A DNA stretch of 64,000 nt, taken from positions 1,742,675 through 1,806,674 of the forward strand of contig NZ_KQ033912.1 of assembly GCF_000969835.1 (NCBI RefSeq), written 5' to 3'. The position numbers were made by a program, and so were the translations under genes. Source of the stretch: Parabacteroides goldsteinii DSM 19448 = WAL 12034. Its GTDB lineage: Bacteria > Bacteroidota > Bacteroidia > Bacteroidales > Tannerellaceae. Of this stretch, positions 47,601 to 57,400 are shown one piece after another. The notes under the pieces were generated by a model that did no database searches, had not been told where the DNA came from, and saw only the letters and a program-made list of their open reading frames with translations. Position 1 is the stretch's first letter; each line of letters begins with the position of its first letter.

Positions 47601-48120
47601 GCAAACTACTGTTATTGCCTACTTTGAAAGAAAATCGACCATCCATATCCGTAATAGTTCCGTTAGTCGTTCCTTTCTCTGAAATATTGACACCGATAAC
47701 AGGTTCGCCTCTTTCATCAACAACAACTCCGCTAACTTCTTTTTTTCCTGTCGATTTCGGAGTTTGCACAGAAGAAACAGTTATCAAAATTTTATTACCC
47801 GATACCTGATATTGAAGATTTCGTTTCGATAGTATATCAGTCAAAACACTTTTCAGTGACCGTTCTTTCACTGATACTGTAACGGGGGCTTTTCCCACAA
47901 GATCAGCATCCCGATAAGAAAAACGGTAAGTTGATTGCTTTTCTATTTCTTGAAAAAGACGAGGCAATGTGACATTCTTTAGTTTCAGGTTAACATTACC
48001 TGTTTGCGCATTCGCTGGTATAGTTGTTAAAAAGATAAAACTTAGTACAAGTAACAAGTTTGTTACACAAAAATTCGTACTTTTACATCTTAACTTAATT
48101 AAGTGTTGAATAACATTCAT
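44638..48120 (-). CDS. susC-like: SusC/RagA-family TonB-dependent transporter with STN domain (locus D)
   Basis: A 1160-residue outer-membrane transporter: signal region (LLLVLSFIFLTTIPANAQ), STN domain about 42-112 (LKNVTLPRLFQEIEKQSTYRF), carboxypeptidase-regulatory domain about 125-205, plug (EVVVIGYGTQSRELLTTSVS, with IQVLKDAASTSIYGAKGSNG) and barrel ending in VTFSANLTF. It is closely related to the locus C SusC in plug and N-terminal barrel. The pair probably recognise related ligands. The STN domain should signal to the FecR protein encoded upstream. Confidence 0.95.
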   Translation of the reverse strand: MNVIQHLIKLRCKSTNFCVTNLLLVLSFIFLTTIPANAQTGNVNLKLKNVTLPRLFQEIEKQSTYRFSYRDADLVGKAPVTVSVKERSLKSVLTDILSKRNLQYQVSGNKILITVSSVQTPKSTGKKEVSGVVVDERGEPVIGVNISEKGTTNGTITDMDGRFSFKVGNNSSLLVSYIGYDGQEISVRGKNQFNITLKENLQALDEVVVIGYGTQSRELLTTSVSKVDNKVLESVPYGNLASALQGSVSGVRVQSTSGQPGEAPRIVVRGGTSIQNPDGAAPLYVVDGITRDDINHLSSNDIESIQVLKDAASTSIYGAKGSNGVVIVTTKSAKAGKASVSYSYDFTISTIGKKYKMANAKDYLTMHRTGMIMQDKFPDASSELGMAHGYGTGNDLTNQTAFTTQYLNDSNRHKLNEGWQSMPDPVDPSKTLIFQDNKTSDLAYRTGFSHNHHAEVSGSSERAKFLAGIGYLKNEGTLRATDYNRFSFNINGEVKVLDNLNVTGRVYYSNTRTHSSPFGTDVSFFRNASLAPTAKIYFEDGSYAPGAQWGMSNPLYSMSIAKYTDKSENYTLSLGADWTILPGLSFKPQIALYKTNTDKNRFMPAYWNGPSQQIKTREASAYHTEWSHYQADAVLDYTKTFWEDHNLSAMLGLNYTERIIDSIEAAGRGGATDNITTVNGIAERTKASSSSTTHKMMGYFGRINYNYKNKYLLTFSARYDGASNLGRNNRYGFFPGVSGGWHIDQENFYPDGLKKIVKAKLRASYGVNGNINGLADWAADGNYSVGQTFFGNPAIRISIPANNDVKWERSKTFDIGGDFKFLNGRLNITADYFRRKTDHLITMLTLPPSTGLGEVYTNLGSLENKGVELEINAEVLRFGKDGSWTIGFNASRVKNKILELPENGVENNRIGGEYVWDASKKQHTWQGGLQEGGTMGDMFGYKQLGVYSTDEEAAKAPQDMLITIEDRTKFGGDVNWLDADGDGKIDSKDRIYIGNQYPKWTGGVSSNLSFSGFDFYVRADYTAGHTIYNWARMFMDYTLFGSNNMTQDVVKYSWKKQGDVTDYPRFYRGNFTQCNATGARPGSMYYEKGNFLCFREVTLSYSFLPEIFKKARISNVRVSVTGSNLLYITSYKGLNPEDGGTDNGRYAMPRNVTFSANLTF

Positions 48121-48199
48121 AATAAAAAATTTAAAGTTGACTTTTAGTTTTTTTACTGCTATGCCATCACATAGCTTCGCGAAACTGAATTCGACGATT

Positions 48200-48236
48200 T
48201 ATCCGGAGAGCCTGCCCGCTTTCCGGATATTTTTTC
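48200..48236 (+). terminator. Strong plus-oriented terminator in the fecR-susC gap (locus D); candidate antisense RNA end
   Basis: About 12 bp of stem (TATCCGGAGAGC 48200-48211 against 48218-48229, one G-U pair) with a 6-nt loop is followed by six T and a pyrimidine tract on the plus strand. On the minus strand there is no T-run. No plus-strand gene precedes it, so the only sensible user is an RNA antisense to the susC leader. I could not find a good -7 box upstream on the plus strand here. Confidence 0.6.
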
Positions 48237-48281
48237 TCTTTCCTATGTTTTCATAATGCTTATTTTTTTAAGATTAACACT

Positions 48282-49289
48282 CTATTTATTTGTCGCAAAA
48301 AGTTGAACTTCATTCCCTTTTATTTTGTAATCAAAACCATAGTGCACTTTCAATATATCTATAACCTCTTCAATCTCTTCCTTATCAAACACACCGGTAT
48401 AGGTATCCTTAACAAGTGAGGAATCCATAATTTCAAAAGAGACACCATATTTCCGCCCTATTCTCTTTAATACTGCATCCATCGATTCAGACCTGAACAC
48501 CAGTTCTTTACTTACCCAAGCAGTTTCCAATACATTCGAAGTCGTTATTTTCTTCATTGTCCCCGTTTTTTTATCATAAATGACTTTCTCGTTAGGAACT
48601 ACATTCAGCCTCTCAAAAGGTGGACGAACAGAAGAAACAGTAACACTCCCCTGCACTAATGCCATTTCCAATATATCCTTATTTGAATAAGCATATACAT
48701 TGAACGAAGTACCCGTTACTTCAATATCCATAAATTCGGTATTCACTACAAATTTCTTTTGCACGTCTTTTTGTACATCAAAATATCCTTCACCAGAAAG
48801 AGATACACGCCGGTCTTTTTTCCCAAAATCCTGTTTATAAGAAAGTATAGACTCTGAATTAAGCTTTACAGCTGTTCCATCCGGTAAAGTAATTGAAACC
48901 CGCTCTCCTTTTCCGACTTTAACTTCCATGATTCGGTCCGCCAACTGAGTAATTTCACGGTTATCTACATATAAATAAACTGACAAGCTTCCCATAATCA
49001 GAAATGCTATAGCCGCAGCAATTTGTCGCCAGTTAAATTTTCTAATTTTAGGAGCTGGTATTATGTTCATCTCCTGCCGGATACGAACCAATAAACTTTG
49101 GGCATCTTCAGACGATAAACTTCCGTTATTATCCCAACTATTCCAACTATCAAGCAATACAGGGAAAAGTTCCTCATCCGAATGATTATTGATTTCTTTC
49201 CTGAGTTCACGAAATTCTTTCCGACTAATTTGTTCAGTCTGATATTTCGTTAACCAATCTTTCAAATTTCTATATAATGATGTACTCAT
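48282..49289 (-). CDS. FecR-family anti-sigma factor (locus D)
   Basis: A 335-residue protein with a cytoplasmic sigma-binding segment (about 1-85), a transmembrane helix near 88-107 (QIAAAIAFLIMGSLSVYLYV), a FecR domain (ITLPDGTAVKLNSESILSY, then SGEGYFDV) and a DUF4974-like C-terminus (MDAVLKRIGRKYGVSFEI). It should restrain the sigma factor encoded 85 bp upstream until locus D SusC signals. Confidence 0.93.
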   Translation of the reverse strand: MSTSLYRNLKDWLTKYQTEQISRKEFRELRKEINNHSDEELFPVLLDSWNSWDNNGSLSSEDAQSLLVRIRQEMNIIPAPKIRKFNWRQIAAAIAFLIMGSLSVYLYVDNREITQLADRIMEVKVGKGERVSITLPDGTAVKLNSESILSYKQDFGKKDRRVSLSGEGYFDVQKDVQKKFVVNTEFMDIEVTGTSFNVYAYSNKDILEMALVQGSVTVSSVRPPFERLNVVPNEKVIYDKKTGTMKKITTSNVLETAWVSKELVFRSESMDAVLKRIGRKYGVSFEIMDSSLVKDTYTGVFDKEEIEEVIDILKVHYGFDYKIKGNEVQLFATNK

Positions 49290-49374
49290 AAGCTGGAAAT
49301 TTCGTTCGTTTATGAGTAATATCCTGAAAGGTTAAATTTATAACATACGCTTCCGCATGCTATAAAACATATTT

Positions 49375-49947
49375 TCAGAAATAAATCGTGAAAAGTATAA
49401 ATAAATAGGAATAGTTGGATAATTCGTTGCGCAACACTTTCAATGCAGCTGAAAGTTGGTTACGCACCACTTGCTCCGTTATAGATAGCCGGGAAGCGAT
49501 TTCTGTAACGGAAAGATTATATTCCTTATTCAAAACAAATATCTCCCTTTGCCGGGGTGTCAGTTTTTGCTTGGCAACTTCCAACTCTTTTAGAAAAAGG
49601 TCGAAATCATATTTAGCTTCTACGTTATCAGTCGAAATAAGTTCTTTTTTAAAATCCAGGTAATCCTCCATCTGCGGATGATTCAACTGACGACGAAGTT
49701 CTTTCAATAAAAAATGATAGGAGATAGTAAATAAATAAGCCTTAAAAGAGGCATCCGGATTAATACTCGTTCTATTAGACCAGATCTTTACAAATGTTTC
49801 CTGCACGACATCTTTCGCCGCACTGTCTGATTTCAAATAAGAGAACGCAAAATGGTAAAGTCTGGAGGCCCATAGGTTGTACAGAGCATTAAAACTAAAC
49901 TCTGATCCTTCGGTTAACTCTTTTAATAATCTCCTTTCCTCTAGCAT
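49375..49947 (-). CDS. ECF-type RNA polymerase sigma factor (locus D)
   Basis: A 190-residue sigma-70 family protein. Region 2 is seen at FSFNALYNLWASRLYHFAFS and AAKDVVQETFVKIWSN, region 4 at LTPRQREIFVLNKEYNLSV and TEIASRLSITEQVVRNQL. It opens the locus D operon and is preceded by a recognisable promoter. Confidence 0.93.
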   Translation of the reverse strand: MLEERRLLKELTEGSEFSFNALYNLWASRLYHFAFSYLKSDSAAKDVVQETFVKIWSNRTSINPDASFKAYLFTISYHFLLKELRRQLNHPQMEDYLDFKKELISTDNVEAKYDFDLFLKELEVAKQKLTPRQREIFVLNKEYNLSVTEIASRLSITEQVVRNQLSAALKVLRNELSNYSYLFILFTIYF

Positions 49948-49975
49948 GCTTTCTCCATTTCCATATTAACGGTCA

Positions 49976-50012
49976 CAAATATATAAAATAATAAACTTCA
50001 TTCATCGGCAAA
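49976..50012 (-). promoter_or_regulatory. Promoter of the locus D sigma gene
   Basis: On the minus strand TATATTTG (49976-49983) fits the -7 consensus and TTTG at 50009-50012 could be the -33 box, with 25 bp between them, slightly wider than usual. The -7 box lies 29 bp before the ATG. Confidence 0.5.
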
Positions 50013-50065
50013 TCAATTTATTGCATGTTCTTCTGGCAGTAAAAAAGTAATTTAAGCATGTAAAT

Positions 50066-50100
50066 GAAAAAAGGATACCCCATGCTGTGAGATATCCTTT
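50066..50100 (-). terminator. Terminator of the tricorn-like protease gene
   Basis: On the minus strand AAAGGATATC and GGTATCCTTT pair around a 12-nt loop and are followed by six T in total. It lies 22 bp after the stop at 50122. Confidence 0.8.
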
Positions 50101-50121
50101 CTTCCATATTTTACTTCAACA

Positions 50122-53100
50122 TTATTTGCTGAAATCCCTCGGAGCCGGAACCGGAGCCAACGGTTTACGGTTCTGAAGGTCTTTCATTACTTCTTCGATA
50201 GCCTTGTTCAGTTGCTGGTCTTCGCCATTCCATTCCTTAATAGGATCATTGTCGATCAGGATATCCGGGTCGACACCATGGTTTTCGATAATCCACTGAC
50301 CCGTCTTCGGATCATAGCTGGTGAAGAAAGGTACACGGATATCAGTTCCATCCATGTAAGGCAACGGGCCACTAATGCCGACGATACCACCCCAGGTACG
50401 GGTTCCGATCAGCTTACCCAGTCCCAAAGCACGGAATCCCCAGGGGAACAGGTCGCCATCCGATGCAGAATATTTATTGATCAAACAAACCTTCGGACCC
50501 ACCTGTACGGCATCCGGAACAGTACCGATATGGTTCGAACCACGACGCATGGTCAGACGATACGGTTCGCGGAAAAGACGTTCCAAGATCATCGGAGATA
50601 CATTTCCACCACCATTGGCACGGTCGTCGATGATCAAACCTTCCTTATCCAGCTGAGGATAGAAATAACGGGCAAATTCATTTAATCCGTCTACGCCCAT
50701 ATCCGGAATATAGATATATCCTACACGGCCGTTAGTCGCTTTATCCACTTTCTTGATATTATCCTGTACCCAGTTGTAATGATACAACGAATATTCTTCA
50801 GCCAACGGACTGATCACAATTTTACGAGCTCCCCCCAATTCAGGCTTGCTGTTCAACGAAAGTTCTGTCGGGATACCGGCTTTACCAACCAACAAAGAAT
50901 ACATATCCTTTACACTGTTAGTCGGAATCCCGTCGATTGCAACGATAAACTCTCCGGCTTTCGCCTCGATACCCGGTTCTGTCAACGGAGAACGCAGGTC
51001 TTTACTCCAGGATGCTCCCGGTAATATCTTTTCCAGACGGAAGAATCCACTCTTGTCACGTGAAATCTCAGCACCTAACAGACCGGTCTGCACACGCTCC
51101 GGACGATCCAGTTCACCCGGATTCACATAAGCATGGCCGCAATTCAGTTCGCCAATCATTTCACCGATCACATAATTCAGATCCAGACGAGTCTTCACGT
51201 AAGGAAGAAGAACGGCATATTTTTCTTTGATCGCTTTCCAGTCCACACCATGCATGTTTTCTACATAGAAACCATCACGGTAAGCACGCCATGCCTCATC
51301 GAATATCTGTGCCCATTCTTTCGGATAATCCACCGTAATCTTCATATTGGAAAGATCGACTGCATTACTCAAATCAACACTGCCGGAAGGTATGTCGGTC
51401 ACATAGATCTGTCCTCCTTTATAGAAAAGGGCTTTTTTACTTCCCGGAGTAACAGACATGGAAGCTCCGTCAGCAACAGTATCTTCTTTTTGTTTTTTCA
51501 AATCGTACACTTTTGTTCCGCCGCGACCATAATACCAGACTTTTTCGCCATCCGAATAAAAATTGCCATAATAAGAGCCCGGTAAAGGAAGTTTGATAAT
51601 ACGGTCGGTTATACCTTCCAGATCAATCTTTACACCGGTTTCTGTCGAAACATCTTTCTTATCTTTATCTTCTTTCTTTTTATCCTCTTTCTTAGCCGTT
51701 TCTTCTTTAGCAACTTTTACTTCGGCATCTTTCTGAAGGAATGGAGAAGGAGTATCTTTTTGAAGCAACGCCAGATAAACACCTCCCATATTATTATAAA
51801 CATGGTTCCATTCCAAAGAGCCATAAGTCGGATTAAAGTCACGTGAAGAGGCGAAGATCAAGTATTTTCCGTCTGTACTGAAGGCCGGAGAATGAGAGTC
51901 GTACCATTTATCCGTAACAGGATATTCCTTACGTGCAGCAATATCATAAACATACACAATACTCACCTGATTTTCCGCCGGACGGCTATAAGTCAGCCAT
52001 TTACTATCCGGAGAGAAGGTTACGTCGCGTATCTCCGCCATCGGGTTCTGAAACAATACGGTTGTTTTCTTTCCGACCACATCAAGCAGGTTTACCCGGT
52101 TCTTACGATCGGTATAAACAATTGATTTTGAATCGGGACTCCATTCAAAAGAACGGATATAAGTATCGTTATCTTTTGTCAGTTGAACAGGTTCACCACC
52201 AGTGGCATCCTGAAGATAAAGCTCTGTTTCGCCCGTGCCATCCGAAATATAAACAATATATTTTCCGTCAGGCGACCATTGGGCTTCACGGTCATGTTGT
52301 CCGGGCGAACGGGTAATATTCTTTGTCACGCCTTTTTCTACCGGGACATTAAACACTTCGCCACGAGCTGTAACCACCACACGCTCACCATCCGGCGAAA
52401 CACTCGCTTCAGTCAGATAGCCGGAACCATCCTTTATTTCACTGCGGGCATAAATATTATCGGATGACAACGTCACATTCACCTTCTCAGGCTTTTTTGT
52501 ACCGGCATCCATCTTATAGATATAACCACCGTTCTCAAATACGATCGTATTACCGTTGGCACTCGGGAATTTAACATCGTATTCCGTAAAGTCGGTTACT
52601 TTGCTCGTTTGTTTGGTCTTTGTATTGTAGACAAAGATATTCATAATACGGTCGCGATCGGAAATATAAAATATTTCATCGCCGATCCACATGGGGATAA
52701 TATCCTGCGCCGGATTATCACTGATATTTTCGACTGATTGTTTTTCCGGATCATAAATCCACACGTCATCAGCCATACCTCCCTTATAATATTTCCAGGT
52801 ACGGAATTCACGCATTACCCGATTATATGCCAAACGCTTGCCATCGGGTGAATAACTACAAAAACCGCCTTCCGGCAAAGGAATCACTTCGGAAAGGCCT
52901 CCTTCTTTATTTACAGTATAAAGTTTACCGGAAAATCCGTCGCTGATCCGGTTACGGTAAACAATATTCGTACCGTCGGGAGTCCAGTTCATTACAATAT
53001 TATTCGGTCCCATACGGTCACCCAAGTCATCGCGCTTATTGGTTGCCGTATAAGTGATTCGCAAGGGTTCTCCACCAGTAGAAGGAATGGTGTACACTTC

Positions 53101-53364
53101 CGTGTTCCCGTCATACTGCCCGGTAAAAGCGATCGTTTTACCATCCGGTGAAAAACGGGGAAACATCTCATACCCGACATGCGAGGTCAGGCGTTGAGCT
53201 TCACCTCCTTTTGCAGGAACTTTATAAAGATCGCCGGCATACGAGAAAACAATCTCATTACCGTTCGTTGCCGGGAAACGCAACAGGCGTGCATCATCCG
53301 CTGCCATCATTAAGGCAGGAACACCGGCTAAAGCGAGCAAGGAAAGAATAAGTTTCTTGTTCAT
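50122..53364 (-). CDS. Tricorn-like protease (TolB propeller, PDZ, S41 peptidase)
   Basis: A 1080-residue secreted protein (signal ending near MMAADD). Two runs of WD/PD40 propeller repeats cover about 25-290 and 315-530 (RFSPDGKTIAFTGQ, WSPDGKYIVYISDG). A Lys/Asp/Glu-rich linker lies near 555-585. The tricorn core-1 region, a PDZ domain (about 780-860, FIVAIDGIPTNSVKDM) and an S41 catalytic domain follow, with GHAYVNPG (His), a GGGN oxyanion turn and the serine in SASDGDLFPW. It should degrade peptides in the periplasm. A paralogue is encoded on the plus strand at 54427-57717. Confidence 0.9.
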   Translation of the reverse strand: MNKKLILSLLALAGVPALMMAADDARLLRFPATNGNEIVFSYAGDLYKVPAKGGEAQRLTSHVGYEMFPRFSPDGKTIAFTGQYDGNTEVYTIPSTGGEPLRITYTATNKRDDLGDRMGPNNIVMNWTPDGTNIVYRNRISDGFSGKLYTVNKEGGLSEVIPLPEGGFCSYSPDGKRLAYNRVMREFRTWKYYKGGMADDVWIYDPEKQSVENISDNPAQDIIPMWIGDEIFYISDRDRIMNIFVYNTKTKQTSKVTDFTEYDVKFPSANGNTIVFENGGYIYKMDAGTKKPEKVNVTLSSDNIYARSEIKDGSGYLTEASVSPDGERVVVTARGEVFNVPVEKGVTKNITRSPGQHDREAQWSPDGKYIVYISDGTGETELYLQDATGGEPVQLTKDNDTYIRSFEWSPDSKSIVYTDRKNRVNLLDVVGKKTTVLFQNPMAEIRDVTFSPDSKWLTYSRPAENQVSIVYVYDIAARKEYPVTDKWYDSHSPAFSTDGKYLIFASSRDFNPTYGSLEWNHVYNNMGGVYLALLQKDTPSPFLQKDAEVKVAKEETAKKEDKKKEDKDKKDVSTETGVKIDLEGITDRIIKLPLPGSYYGNFYSDGEKVWYYGRGGTKVYDLKKQKEDTVADGASMSVTPGSKKALFYKGGQIYVTDIPSGSVDLSNAVDLSNMKITVDYPKEWAQIFDEAWRAYRDGFYVENMHGVDWKAIKEKYAVLLPYVKTRLDLNYVIGEMIGELNCGHAYVNPGELDRPERVQTGLLGAEISRDKSGFFRLEKILPGASWSKDLRSPLTEPGIEAKAGEFIVAIDGIPTNSVKDMYSLLVGKAGIPTELSLNSKPELGGARKIVISPLAEEYSLYHYNWVQDNIKKVDKATNGRVGYIYIPDMGVDGLNEFARYFYPQLDKEGLIIDDRANGGGNVSPMILERLFREPYRLTMRRGSNHIGTVPDAVQVGPKVCLINKYSASDGDLFPWGFRALGLGKLIGTRTWGGIVGISGPLPYMDGTDIRVPFFTSYDPKTGQWIIENHGVDPDILIDNDPIKEWNGEDQQLNKAIEEVMKDLQNRKPLAPVPAPRDFSK

Positions 53365-53389
53365 GTTATATTTTAGTTTAGTCTACGGG

Positions 53390-53419
53390 CAAAGGTAAAA
53401 AATTACATGGTACGGCAAT
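53390..53419 (-). promoter_or_regulatory. Promoter of the tricorn-like gene at 50122-53364
   Basis: On the minus strand TACCTTTG (53390-53397) is a full -7 match and ATTG at 53416-53419 is a near -33 box, 18 bp away. The -7 box lies 26 bp upstream of the ATG. Confidence 0.6.
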
Positions 53420-53437
53420 ATCATTTTGTTAAAAGAA

Positions 53438-53466
53438 AAATCCCCGACAGAATAACCTGCCGGGGG
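53438..53466 (-). terminator. Terminator of the aquaporin gene
   Basis: On the minus strand TCCCCCGGCAG and CTGTCGGGGA form a GC-rich stem with a 6-nt loop, followed by TTTTTCTTTT. It lies 25 bp after the aquaporin stop. Confidence 0.85.
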
Positions 53467-53491
53467 AATAAAATATAAATATAATAAAGGA

Positions 53492-54157
53492 TTATGCTTC
53501 TTCTGTATTAATACCTTTCCAGACAAGAGCAGCGATAGCCGCTCCGAGGAACGGAGCTACGATAAACAACCATAATTGTGAGAGAGCTTCACCTCCCTGG
53601 AACAAAGCCGGACCGATACTACGTGCCGGATTCACAGATGTTCCGGTAATAGGAATACAAACAATATGGATCAAAACCAATGCTAAACCGATAGCGATAC
53701 CGGCAAACTTGGTATTGGCACCTTTGGATGTTGAACCTAAAACCACCAGTAAGAAGATGAATGTAAAGACTGTTTCTGCCACAAAGGCCGGAACAAGATC
53801 ATGGTAACCGTTTGCTCCGGTCAGTGTTGTCGTCGAACCGGAATCTTTAGCCAGAATAAACAGGATAGACGAGCCGATGATCGCTCCGATCACCTGGAAT
53901 ATCATATACATTCCCGCATCTTTTCCTGAAATCCTTTTGGAGAGTAACATACCCAGCGTAATAGCCGGATTAATATGACAACCGGAAATCTTACCGATCG
54001 TGTAAACCATCGTCAGAACGGCCAGCCCGAAAGCAAAAGCAACGCCCAACGTACCTACTGAAGAAAACGGTTGAACGGTTCCGGCAAATACTGCGCTACC
54101 ACAACCCATCAGGACAAGTACCATCGTCCCGATCATTTCTGCTAAATACTTTTTCAT
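53492..54157 (-). CDS. aqpZ: Aquaporin / glycerol facilitator (MIP family)
   Basis: A 221-residue membrane channel with six helices and two NPA half-helices: HINPAITLG near 61-69 and VNPARSIGPA near 172-181. The histidine before the first NPA and the arginine after the second are the selectivity-filter residues typical of water-specific AqpZ channels. It is a single-gene unit between the two tricorn-like protease genes, with its own terminator. Confidence 0.92.
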   Translation of the reverse strand: MKKYLAEMIGTMVLVLMGCGSAVFAGTVQPFSSVGTLGVAFAFGLAVLTMVYTIGKISGCHINPAITLGMLLSKRISGKDAGMYMIFQVIGAIIGSSILFILAKDSGSTTTLTGANGYHDLVPAFVAETVFTFIFLLVVLGSTSKGANTKFAGIAIGLALVLIHIVCIPITGTSVNPARSIGPALFQGGEALSQLWLFIVAPFLGAAIAALVWKGINTEEA

Positions 54158-54426
54158 TAGTGATCTAAATTTGTTTTTAAATAGTATTTGTAATAGGAAT
54201 AAATAAACTATCTCGCCTTATTGACTATACTTCATTTATAAAACATTCGCTTATCTTGCTTTGTTTCGGCATTTTAGTTCCGTTTTTCGAACATAAAAAG
54301 AAGGAAGGAATACGATCTCTCTTCGTGCTGTTGAATTATACCCCCGGAACAGTTTTTATCAGGAATATGTTAAATATGACATTTGTATAAAAATAATCTC
54401 GTATTTTTACGGAAATTAATAAACGC

Positions 54427-57400
54427 ATGAAAAAATTACTGATCTTAACATCGGCCCTTTTACTGACTGGGTCGGCATTTGCAGAGAACGATCCGCTATG
54501 GATGCGCTATCCGGCAATATCTCCGAACGGGGAAATGATCGCCTTTACTTACAAGGGGGATATCTATACCGTTCCGACAACAGGTGGTAAAGCTACCCAG
54601 TTAACAACCCATCCGGCCCACGACACACGCCCTGTCTGGTCGCCCGACGGAAAACAAATCGCATTCGCTTCCGACCGCAACGGAAACTTCGATGTGTTCA
54701 TTATGAACAAAGAAGGAGGGGCCCCTACGCAGTTAACCGTACATTCGGCAAACGAATATCCGGAAACATTCAGCGACAACGACCATGTCCTTTATTCAGC
54801 TTCTATCCAGCAGGATGTAAAAGACAGCCAGTTTCCTTCTTCCCTGTTCGCCCAGATCTATCAGGTCGGCACCCAAGGAGGACGTCCGGAGTTATTTTCC
54901 TCGCTGGCTATGGAAAACCTGGCATTCAGTAAAGACGGAAAACAGGTATTGTATAACGATTTCAAAGGATATGAAGATCCCTGGCGCAAACACCACCAAT
55001 CCTCCATTACCCGCGATATCTGGTTATGTACATTGGATAATGACCGTACATTCAAAAAGATTACCTCTTTCCGTGGAGAAGACCGCGATCCGGTATGGTC
55101 GCCGGACGGAAATGCCTTTTACTATCTGAGTGAAGAAAAAGGCAGCTTCAATATCTTTAAGAATGACCTGACCGGCAAGAGCGGCAAACAGATAACAAAC
55201 CATACGACACATCCGGTCCGCTTCCTGACTTCCGACAAGAACGGTACTTTGTGTTACGGTTACGACGGTGAGATTTACACGGTCAAAGAAGGCGGACAAC
55301 CAGCCAAGGTAAAAGTGAACATCATCTCCGACCAGATCGAAAATAATCTGATCCATCGCCTGATGTCGAGCGGGGCAAACAGTATTGCTGTCTCTCCGAA
55401 CGGAAAAGAGGTTGCTTTTATCGTACGAGGAGATGTATATGTGACATCGGTTGAATATGAAACAACCCGTCAGATCACCGATACGCCGCAGCAAGAGCGT
55501 AATATAGATTTCAGCCCTGACGGTCGTTCATTGGTTTACTCGGCCGAACGCGGCGAAACATGGGGCATTTATCAAAGCAGCCTGGTTCGTAAAGACGACA
55601 AATATTTTACTTACGCACAAGAAATCAAGGAAGAACCGCTGGTAGTTACCGACAAAACGTCTTTCCAGCCTACTTATTCTCCTGACGGTAAAGAAGTGGC
55701 ATTCCTGGAAGACCGTACCACTTTACGCGTCATCAATCTGAAAAGTAAACAGGTACGTACTGTTTTGGATGGTAAATACAACTATTCGTATGCCGACGGC
55801 GACCAGACTTATCAATGGTCACCCGACAGTAAATGGTTCCTGGTGCAATATATCGCTATCGGCGGATGGAACAATAAGGATATTGCCCTGGTAAAGGCAG
55901 ATGGTAGCGGAGATATTACCAACCTGACCGAAAGCGGATACTCTGATGGTGATCCGAAATGGGTACTTGATGGCAAAGCGATGATCTGGTCGTCCGACCG
56001 TGCCGGTTACCGCAGCCACGGCAGTTGGGGTGCACAGGATGATACCTATATCATGTTCTTCGATGCCGAAGCATACGACAAATTCCGCCTGAGCAAGGAA
56101 GAACTTGCCCTAGTTGAAGATGAAGAAAAGGATAAGGACAAAGACAAGGATAAGGATAAGAAAGACGATAAAAAGGAAGATAAGAAAGATTCCAAAGCCA
56201 AAAAAGATGACAAGAAGAAAGATGATAAAGACAAGAAAGACGATGCGGACAAGCCTGTCGAACCATTGAAATTCGATCTGGAAAACCGTAAAGACCGCGT
56301 CATCCGTCTGACTATCAATTCTTCGAATATGGGCGACGCCGTGCTGACACCGAAAGGAGACAAACTCTACTATTGTGCAGCTTTCGAAAGCGGTTACGAC
56401 CTGTGGGAACGTAACTTCAAGGAAAATTCAACCAAAATACTGATAAAAGGTGTCGGTGGCGGAAGAATGTTTGCCGACAAGAAAGGTGAGAACCTGTTCC
56501 TGGTATCCGGTGGCCAGCTGAAAAAGGTGGAGATCAAAGACAGCAAAACCAAAGGTATCCCCTTCAAGGCTGAGTTTTCTTATCGCCCGCCGCAGGAACG
56601 CGAATATATTTTCAATCATATATGGCGTCAGGTGGAAGACAAATTCTACGATCCGACGATCCATGGCATCGACTGGGAAGGATACAAAACAGCATATGCC
56701 CGTTACTTGCCGCATATCAACAACAATTACGACTTTCAGGAAATGTTGTCCGAACTGTTGGGCGAACTGAACGGTTCACATACAGGTGCCCGGTATTATT
56801 CATCGTCATCCGCTCCGGCTACAGCCTGCCTGGGTGCATTCTACGATAACAGCTATACCGGCGACGGATTAAAGATTGCCGAGATCATCGCCAAAGGGCC
56901 GTTGACATTGGCTGATACAAAAATCAAACCGGGTTGCATCATTGAAAAGATCAATGAGAAACCTATCAAAAGTGGTGAAAACTATTATCCGTTACTGAGC
57001 GGTAAAGCCGGAAAGAAAGTATTGTTGTCCGTCTACAACCCGGCAACAAAAGAACGTTTCGAAGAGCAGGTGAAACCGATCTCTTATGGCCAACAATCTA
57101 ACCTGCTGTACAAACGTTGGGTAGAAAACTGCCGCAAGAAAGTGGATGAACTGTCCGGCGGCAAGATCGGATATGTACACGTTAAAGGCATGAACAGTGA
57201 AAGTTTCCGCGAAGTCTATTCCGAACTGCTGGGACGTTGCCGCAACAAGGAAGCGGTGATTGTGGATACCCGTCATAACGGCGGAGGCTGGTTGCACGAT
57301 GACCTGGCTACGCTGTTGAGTGGTAAAGAATACCAGCGTTTCATGCCTCGCGGGCAGTATATCGGTAGCGACCCCTTCAACAAATGGCTGAAACCATCAT

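Noticed and set aside
56140..56260. Short tandem units resembling a CRISPR or satellite array
   Set aside because: They are codon-level Lys/Asp repeats inside a long open gene, without spacers.
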